This document shows, in pieces, positions 58,810 through 64,000 of a stretch of DNA of 64,000 nucleotides (its first letter is position 1; the number at the start of each line of letters is the position of its first letter). Origin of the DNA: Dyadobacter sp. CY323 (GTDB taxonomy: Bacteria; Bacteroidota; Bacteroidia; Cytophagales; Spirosomataceae); assembly GCF_021390245.1 (NCBI RefSeq), contig NZ_JAJUXH010000004.1, positions 62,001-126,000 of the forward strand. Reading direction: 5' to 3'. The notes below the pieces were generated by a model. It was not told where the DNA came from. It ran no database searches and saw nothing but the letters and a program-made list of their open reading frames with translations. The position numbers and the translations under genes were made by a program.

Positions 58810-59979
58810 ATGGTTAGGTGCGTGAAATGTGAGCAGGTGGATGGCATTATGAAGGCGGGATATGTGAGAGGTCTTCAACGATACCTCTGCAAGTCTTGCA
58901 ACTATTATTTCACTCAATCCGAAAAGGATGAGTCGGTGCTTTCATTACAGCGCAGAAAGCGTCACCAGACTACGATCATCGACATTGCCCGATCACTCGG
59001 CGTTTCCAATTCAACAGTATCCCGCGCGTTGCACGATCATGCGGATATCAGCCCGGAAACACGTCAGGCGGTGCTCGAAAAGGCCAGTCAACTCGATTAC
59101 CAGCCTAACCAACTGGCCTACAATCTGGTAAAAAGCAAGACGAACACCATAGGATTGATCGTGCCGGAATTTCATAATCCCTTTTTTCCTAATGTAATTA
59201 TCGGGGCACATGAAGTGTTGACAAAGGCAGGTTACAACCTCACGATCATGCAGAGTAATGAGTCGTACCAGGTCGAAATTTCCAATGCAAAGGCCATGCT
59301 GGCGAACCGGATCGACGGGTTGCTGATTTCGCTCACGCAGGAAACCAATAACTTCGACCATTTGAGTGTATTTGAAAAAAGAGGCATTCCGCTCATTCTT
59401 TTCAACCGGGTTTGCGAACAGATCAATGTGCCTAAGGTAGTGGTGAACGATTTCGAGGCGTCGTTTCAGGCAGTGGAACATCTTATTCTGAACGGCTACG
59501 AAAGGATTGCACATCTCGGCGGGCCATTGACGCTTTTGGTAAGTCAGGAAAGATTGCGGGGTTACCGGGCAGCGATGCTAAAACACGGTAAAACGATTGA
59601 AGATCACATGATCATCCAGGGAATGCTGACGCAGCAAAAAGCGAGGATATATGGTCAGTATCTGCTGGACCTGGCAAATCGGCCTGATGCTATTTTCGCG
59701 GTAAATGACTCTGCGGCAATAGAAATTATGTTAATGGCAAAAGAAAAAGGAATCAGTATCCCCGACGAACTGGGCGTTGTAGGATTCAGCGATAACCCGG
59801 AATCCACCTATATTGGCCCCGGACTTACGACTGTGCGGCAGCCGACATTGGAAATGGGCCGCATTACTGCCGAGTGGATCCTGCAGATTGTAGATCTGGA
59901 AGACGTTCATTTGCCCGAGAAGAAGATTCTGAATACAGAGCTGATTGTGAGGGGTTCTTCACGACGCCGGGGCATTTGA
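58810..59979 (+). CDS. LacI-family regulator with an N-terminal IS1-type zinc ribbon
   Basis: In this 389-residue protein, residues 1-36 form a four-cysteine zinc ribbon (Cys4, Cys7, Cys27, Cys30; GLQRYLCKSCNYYFTQ) like that of IS1 InsA-type transposase helpers. The LacI HTH follows at about 54-100 (TIIDIARSLGVSNSTVSRAL), then a periplasmic-binding-protein-like sensor domain (GLIVPEFHNPFFPNVIIG, DAIFAVNDSAAIEIM, VVGFSDNPESTYIGPGLTTV). It probably binds a sugar breakdown product and controls the divergent locus. The ribbon could add DNA or protein contacts. Confidence 0.9.
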   Translation: MVRCVKCEQVDGIMKAGYVRGLQRYLCKSCNYYFTQSEKDESVLSLQRRKRHQTTIIDIARSLGVSNSTVSRALHDHADISPETRQAVLEKASQLDYQPNQLAYNLVKSKTNTIGLIVPEFHNPFFPNVIIGAHEVLTKAGYNLTIMQSNESYQVEISNAKAMLANRIDGLLISLTQETNNFDHLSVFEKRGIPLILFNRVCEQINVPKVVVNDFEASFQAVEHLILNGYERIAHLGGPLTLLVSQERLRGYRAAMLKHGKTIEDHMIIQGMLTQQKARIYGQYLLDLANRPDAIFAVNDSAAIEIMLMAKEKGISIPDELGVVGFSDNPESTYIGPGLTTVRQPTLEMGRITAEWILQIVDLEDVHLPEKKILNTELIVRGSSRRRGI

Positions 59980-59988
59980 GATTTTAGC

Positions 59989-59996
59989 TACATTTG
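59989..59996 (+). promoter_or_regulatory. Candidate -7 element for the antitoxin-YoeB pair
   Basis: TACATTTG matches TAnnTTTG and lies 10 bp past the lacI stop and 50 bp before the antitoxin ATG. No -33 box is seen at the expected spacing. Confidence 0.4.
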
Positions 59997-60045
59997 TTCC
60001 GATTACTCAACTCATGACACATACTAACATTTAAATTTCTTCACA

Positions 60046-60258
60046 ATGCTACGACTAGCAGTGCCAAACAGGAAGGAAAAACGGGCGATTCTGAATTTTT
60101 TGAAGTCCGTAAAGATTTCAAATGGAACACTACCGTTTTCGGATACCACCGATTATTTAATGAGCAATCCTGTAAATAAGAAGCGTTTATTGCGAGTGGT
60201 CGACGACTTTAAAAACAACAGGGACATCTTTATCCAACGTGATCTTATTGAGCTTTGA
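60046..60258 (+). CDS. Putative antitoxin of a YoeB-type pair
   Basis: This 70-residue protein is not of the usual YefM type. It has a basic start (RLAVPNRKEKRAILNFLKS) and the ending DDFKNNRDIFIQRDLIEL, similar to small DUF2683-like proteins found next to YoeB in Bacteroidota. It is called an antitoxin from its position: the TGA stop overlaps the toxin ATG by one base. Confidence 0.65.
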   Translation: MLRLAVPNRKEKRAILNFLKSVKISNGTLPFSDTTDYLMSNPVNKKRLLRVVDDFKNNRDIFIQRDLIEL

Positions 60259-60515
60259 TGTTGTCCTGGCACCCTGATGCCTGGGAAGATTACATTGAAT
60301 GGCAAAAGGTAGATAAAGGCATCGTCAAAAAAATTAATGAGCTTCTTAAAGAATGCATGCGAAGTCCCTTTGAAGGTAAAGGGAAGCCTGAAATGCTTCG
60401 TTCAAATTTATCTGGCTGTTGGTCGAGAAGGATCAACGAGGAGCATAGGTTGGTGTACCGCGTTGAGCAGGGCGTGGTTTATATTCTTCGTTGTAAATTT
60501 CACTATCACGAGTAA
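60258..60515 (+). CDS. Txe/YoeB-family mRNA interferase toxin
   Basis: This 85-residue protein has the YoeB signature: LSWHPDAWEDYIEWQKVDK at the start, LLKECMRSPFEGKGKPE, LSGCWSRRINEEHRLVYRV and the catalytic C-terminus CKFHYHE. YoeB cleaves mRNA on the ribosome. I chose the ATG at 60258 (TGATG overlap with the antitoxin) over a TTG one codon before. Confidence 0.88.
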   Translation: MLSWHPDAWEDYIEWQKVDKGIVKKINELLKECMRSPFEGKGKPEMLRSNLSGCWSRRINEEHRLVYRVEQGVVYILRCKFHYHE

Positions 60516-60520
60516 GGTTT

Positions 60521-60582
60521 AATGCCACGGATGCACGAATAAGGCACGAATGCATTCGTGGTATTCGTGCATTCGTGGCATT
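60521..60582. repeat. ATTCGTGC-word inverted repeat
   Basis: The 20-bp arms at 60521-60540 and 60563-60582 pair with one mismatch. The loop holds a perfect 16-bp palindrome, CACGAATGCATTCGTG (60545-60560). The words ATTCGTGC and ATTCGTGG recur head to tail. It lies just past the YoeB stop, before the terminator of the third susCD operon. Confidence 0.85.
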
Positions 60583-60591
60583 GAAACAAAA

Positions 60592-60620
60592 AAAGTGCGC
60601 ATCCAAAGGACACGCACTTT
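60592..60620 (-). terminator. Rho-independent terminator of the third susCD operon
   Basis: On the minus strand AAAGTGCG (60620-60613) pairs with CGCACTTT (60599-60592), followed by further T residues. It lies about 34 bp past the stop of the susD gene at 60654. Confidence 0.8.
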
Positions 60621-60653
60621 ATTAACTAACAGAATATAATTATTAAAAAGGTA

Positions 60654-62312
60654 TCAGGGATTTTGTTTCAAAACATTGGCTCCCATGATGTCGATCTGCG
60701 CCTGAGGTATTGGGAAATACTCGCTTTTGCCTTTTACAAATGTCGCACCTGACAGATAAGTCCTTTTCTTGCTTTCTTTCGCCAGATATGCGTTGAGTAC
60801 CACGTCAGCTACACCCCAGCGAACCAGGTCAAAGTGTCTGTGGCCTTCCATTGCAAGCTCCACGCGGCGCTCGAAACGCACTGCTTTTCTTGCATAATCC
60901 TGGGTTGCAAATGCGGGGTAGGGTTTAACCAGATAGTTTGCAGCAGGTTTTCCGGCAGCATCCATTACTACCACGTTGGCGGCACGTGTACGGATCTGAT
61001 TTACGATTTTCAGCGCGGTTGCCAGGTCATTTTGTTCCACTGCGACTTCGGCGCGCATCAAAAGAATATCAGCAAAACGGATTGCACGGTAATTATTCGC
61101 ATTGGCACGCGGAGATTCAGCGCCCCCATTTTCGCCACTGTAAGCAAAGAATTTTTTGAAGGTATATGGCCCGCCAAAAGTCTGGTCCCTGATCCAGTTC
61201 TTTCCAGGATGTACGCCCCAGTTCAGAAATGGCAGACCTCTTCTTCCAACCGTCCAGTCCAGCCTCGGGTCCAAGGTTCCGGTGTGTGGTGTGAATGCGT
61301 TCGATGACGACAGACCTTCGTCGTTGGTAACATCCACGTCGTTGAATGAGTCGAGCAAAGGAAGTCCGGCCGCGTCTGTTTTGAATGCATTTACCAGGTT
61401 TTGAGAAGGCTGATAAAATCCGCAGCATCCGCCGGGAGCCGAGCCATACGGGAAGTTGTAGTTATCTCCCCAGCTTCCGTTCTGCCCGCTGCCGCCATCA
61501 CCCACAGACATTTGTACCTCAAAAATCGACTCTGCATTGTTTTCAGTCGTAATCCGGAAATTGTCGTGAAAACTGTTCACCAACGAAAACGGCCCGTTGT
61601 TGATCACATCATCCAAAATAGGTTTTGCGGCAACGAAATCCTGCTGATACATGTGAACTTTGGCCAAAGTCGACTTCGCGGCCCACTTGCTCACGCGTCC
61701 AACCTGTGATTTGGTAGCAGACACATTGTCCACCGCAAATTGCAGATCAGCTTCAATGTTTGGCCAGATATCCTTATCGTTTGGAAGGTTGATGTAATCC
61801 GTTACCGTTTCATCCACATAAGGAACCATATTCCAGAGTTTTTTGGCTTCAAAATGGTACCATGCTCTCAGAAAACGAGCTTCGCCGAGTGCCTGCGCTT
61901 TTTCGGCGTCGGTCATATCTGTAGCCAGCCCGATCAGCTTGATCGCATTGTTCGAACGGGAAACACCGTCGTAAACGGCCACCCATTTATCATTGTAGGC
62001 ACCGATGTCTGCCTGCGGAATGTAGCGTTCGATGGTGGTGATCTGCGCCTGGTCACCCACGTCGCTGCCTTTGTAAGCGTCGTCCGAGGCAATGGAGCCG
62101 TAAATCCAGTTACTCACCGATGAAGTATTCACCGGCCCGGCACCAACGCCATCAAGCAAACTGTATGCGCCGATCAATACTGCATTTACTCCTGATTTAT
62201 TGGAAAGAGATTGTTCATTTCCAACTCCGAGTGGAGTAGTTTCCAGAAAGCCTTCTCCGCACGAAGTCATCAGTGCCGCGCAGACCATTGCTGTTAAAAT
62301 TGTCCTTTTCAT
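60654..62312 (-). CDS. SusD/RagB-family nutrient-binding lipoprotein (third set)
   Basis: This 552-residue lipoprotein (LTAMVCAALMTSCGEGF, lipobox cysteine about 18) has SusD helices: ARFLRAWYHFEAKKLWNMVPY, FADILLMRAEVAVEQNDLATAL, FERRVELAMEGHRHFDLVRWG and the C-terminal YFPIPQAQIDIMG. It caps the SusC at 62358 and is followed by a terminator, so it is the last gene of its operon. Confidence 0.93.
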   Translation of the reverse strand: MKRTILTAMVCAALMTSCGEGFLETTPLGVGNEQSLSNKSGVNAVLIGAYSLLDGVGAGPVNTSSVSNWIYGSIASDDAYKGSDVGDQAQITTIERYIPQADIGAYNDKWVAVYDGVSRSNNAIKLIGLATDMTDAEKAQALGEARFLRAWYHFEAKKLWNMVPYVDETVTDYINLPNDKDIWPNIEADLQFAVDNVSATKSQVGRVSKWAAKSTLAKVHMYQQDFVAAKPILDDVINNGPFSLVNSFHDNFRITTENNAESIFEVQMSVGDGGSGQNGSWGDNYNFPYGSAPGGCCGFYQPSQNLVNAFKTDAAGLPLLDSFNDVDVTNDEGLSSSNAFTPHTGTLDPRLDWTVGRRGLPFLNWGVHPGKNWIRDQTFGGPYTFKKFFAYSGENGGAESPRANANNYRAIRFADILLMRAEVAVEQNDLATALKIVNQIRTRAANVVVMDAAGKPAANYLVKPYPAFATQDYARKAVRFERRVELAMEGHRHFDLVRWGVADVVLNAYLAKESKKRTYLSGATFVKGKSEYFPIPQAQIDIMGANVLKQNP

Positions 62313-62357
62313 ATCTATAAGCTTATGATTATCAGATAATAAGATTCTTTGCCTGTT

Positions 62358-64000
62358 TTAAAATCCGAAGTTGATCCCGATCTGGTACATTTTGGAGTTA
62401 GGATAATTTCCCTGGTCCACACCCAATACCGTACTGCCTGGTGTTGAACCGACCGAAGTAACTTCCGGATCGATACCACTGTATTTTGTGATCGTGAAAA
62501 GGTTTTGAGCCTGTAAATAGACACGCGCACTTTCAAACCCGATTTTTGACAAAACACCCGTTGGTAATGTGTAACCCAGTGTCAGGTTTTTCATGCGGAA
62601 ATAAGAACCGTCCTCGATAAAATAGCTGGAAGGCTGCTGGCTGCGGCTGTCGTTTGCATCCAAAATCGGCAATGCGGCATCCGGGTTTTGAGGTGTCCAG
62701 GAATCGTTCAGCATGCGGAGACTTCTGTTACCCGCCTGGTTGTTGAAATCAACCCAGCGTTTTACCATGTTGATGATCTGATTGCCTTTCACACCCTGGA
62801 AAAATGCCGATAAGTCGAAGTTTTTGTAGCCCACATTCAGGTTGATACCGTAGGTGAAGTCCGGGTGCGGGTTGCCTAGAAACTTGCGGTCGTTGTCGGT
62901 AATTGTGCCGTCGCCGTCGGTGTCGTGGTATTTGTATTTACCCACGGCAGCATAGCCGGGATATTTCGGTCCTTTATCCACTTCACCCTGGTTCTGGTAA
63001 ATGCCGTCGATCTGCAAACCATAGAAGGAATACAATGGCATTCCGGCAACGGAGCGTGTCCAGGTATAGCTGCGTATTGCAGGTCCGAGAAGCACGGCGG
63101 ATGTGCTGCTGTTCAGCTTTTTAACTTCATTTTTATAAGTCGAAACATTTACACCAACCGAATAGGTCAGATCGCCATTCAATGCTTTGTTATTAAAGTC
63201 AATGCCGAGATCAATTCCTTTGTTGTTCATTTCACCAACATTCACGAACGGGATCGTGGCCACACCCTGGGTAGCGGGTAATGAGACCTGATAAAGCATA
63301 TCCGAAGTGGTACGGTTGTACAAATCCAGATTAAAGGCAAACATTCCTTTCAGGATTGTCGCATCCAGACCAATGTTGGTTTGTGTGGTCGTTTCCCATT
63401 TTGCATCGGGATTTCCAAATGCTTCGGTGTCAAATCCGGGTTGGACCGCATTGTTTGAACCGTCGATTGCGTAAGAAGAAAGTCCAAGGTTTGAACGGTA
63501 GGTGCTGAAACCGTTGTAGTTACCGATTTCCTGGTTACCCGTTTGTCCCCAGCCCACTCTTAATTTCAGATCGTCCAGCCATGTTAACGGTTTCAGGAAA
63601 TCTTCTTCCGAAAGTCTCCATCCCGCGCTGAATGCAGGAAATGTACCGTACCGGTTGTTTTGCCCAAAACGCGATGAACCGTCGCGGCGTACCGTGGCTT
63701 CAAGCAGGTAACGGTCTTTTAAAGAGTAATTTATTTTTCCGAAAATCGAGAAAAGCGCCCATTCGTAGCCACCGCCTGCATTATTGATACCCGCCGTTCC
63801 AGAGCTCAGGAACATGTACTGAGGATCTTCCGAGAAAAATGTAGTACGTGTGGCCGAAAAGTCGCGGCCCGTCCCTTTTATCGCTTCCGTTCCAAGAAGC
63901 ACGCCAAGTTTATGACTGCCGAATGTTTTATTGTAATTCAATGTGTTCGACCACGTCCAATTGACGTCGTAGGCATTTACATTGGTCAATGCATTGGCAG
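62358..64000 (-). CDS. SusC/RagA-family TonB-dependent transporter, 5' part outside window
   Basis: Only the C-terminal part (about 547 residues) is in the window, and the frame stays open to the edge. It shows barrel strands typical of SusC (GKINYSLKDRYLLEATVRRDG, RFGQNNRYGTFPAFSAGWR, LDATILKGMFAFNLDLYNR) and the C-terminal YQIGINFGF. It is 45 bp upstream of its SusD in the same operon. Confidence 0.92.
   Translation of the reverse strand, partial: ANALTNVNAYDVNWTWSNTLNYNKTFGSHKLGVLLGTEAIKGTGRDFSATRTTFFSEDPQYMFLSSGTAGINNAGGGYEWALFSIFGKINYSLKDRYLLEATVRRDGSSRFGQNNRYGTFPAFSAGWRLSEEDFLKPLTWLDDLKLRVGWGQTGNQEIGNYNGFSTYRSNLGLSSYAIDGSNNAVQPGFDTEAFGNPDAKWETTTQTNIGLDATILKGMFAFNLDLYNRTTSDMLYQVSLPATQGVATIPFVNVGEMNNKGIDLGIDFNNKALNGDLTYSVGVNVSTYKNEVKKLNSSTSAVLLGPAIRSYTWTRSVAGMPLYSFYGLQIDGIYQNQGEVDKGPKYPGYAAVGKYKYHDTDGDGTITDNDRKFLGNPHPDFTYGINLNVGYKNFDLSAFFQGVKGNQIINMVKRWVDFNNQAGNRSLRMLNDSWTPQNPDAALPILDANDSRSQQPSSYFIEDGSYFRMKNLTLGYTLPTGVLSKIGFESARVYLQAQNLFTITKYSGIDPEVTSVGSTPGSTVLGVDQGNYPNSKMYQIGINFGF

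Overview
The window looks like a chromosomal segment of a Bacteroidota bacterium, most likely a Cytophagales member close to Dyadobacter or Spirosoma (inferred from gene content only). The signs are three SusC/SusD outer-membrane uptake pairs, promoters of the Bacteroidota type (TTG-N19-TAnnTTTG), no obvious Shine-Dalgarno sequences, SusD-type lipoproteins, a ScfR/RamB-type regulator, and a ferredoxin-type sulfite reductase with a C-terminal HEPN domain. I see no rRNA, tRNA, CRISPR array, transposase or prophage.

Layout. 1-6.3 kb: a partial FAD-dependent dehydrogenase, a Tat-exported TIM-barrel epimerase, a HicAB toxin-antitoxin pair, a sterol-desaturase-like hydroxylase, a ScfR-type regulator and an outer-membrane barrel. 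6.5-11.8 kb: leuS, two tandem small secreted paralogues, a GH25 lysozyme and a lipoprotein. 11.8-23.4 kb: agmatine deiminase (aguA), a secreted Hint-domain protein, an AEC-type transporter, a Tat-exported PLP aminotransferase, a SusC/SusD/lipoprotein set with a leader of about 400 nt, and N-carbamoylputrescine amidase (aguB). The two agmatine-to-putrescine enzymes thus flank a SusCD set. 23.4-25.9 kb: a glycosyltransferase-9 enzyme and an LpxL-type acyltransferase (envelope). 25.9-35.5 kb: a one-strand sulfur assimilation block (cobA, siroheme sulfite reductase, cysN, cysD, cysH, metZ, TauE exporter), with an UPF0175/PIN toxin-antitoxin pair between metZ and cysH.

35.6-60 kb is the most interesting region. 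It is a large polysaccharide-utilisation-like locus on the minus strand: SusC, SusD, a predicted covalently flavinylated protein, an FAD oxidoreductase, ApbE (FAD:protein FMN transferase), a second flavinylated protein, a second FAD oxidoreductase, a six-hairpin glycosidase-like protein, a sialate O-acetylesterase-like enzyme, a sodium:solute symporter, a GH2 enzyme and a third FAD oxidoreductase. A zinc-ribbon-LacI fusion regulator is transcribed divergently. The two flavinylated proteins are related to each other and carry an ApbE target motif (DAVSGAT and DAKAGAT). I read this as a predicted periplasmic flavin electron-transfer module coupled to glycan oxidation. 60-64 kb: a YoeB-type toxin-antitoxin pair and a third SusD/SusC pair, the SusC running off the end.

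A second theme is non-coding. Many gene junctions hold arrays of very short words (7-10 bp) arranged as long inverted repeats. The words differ from place to place (TGACNAYYAA, TTAGCNNT, ATCTCAC, ATTCGTGC). One copy of the ATCTCAC type sits in frame inside the editing-domain region of leuS, where it is translated.
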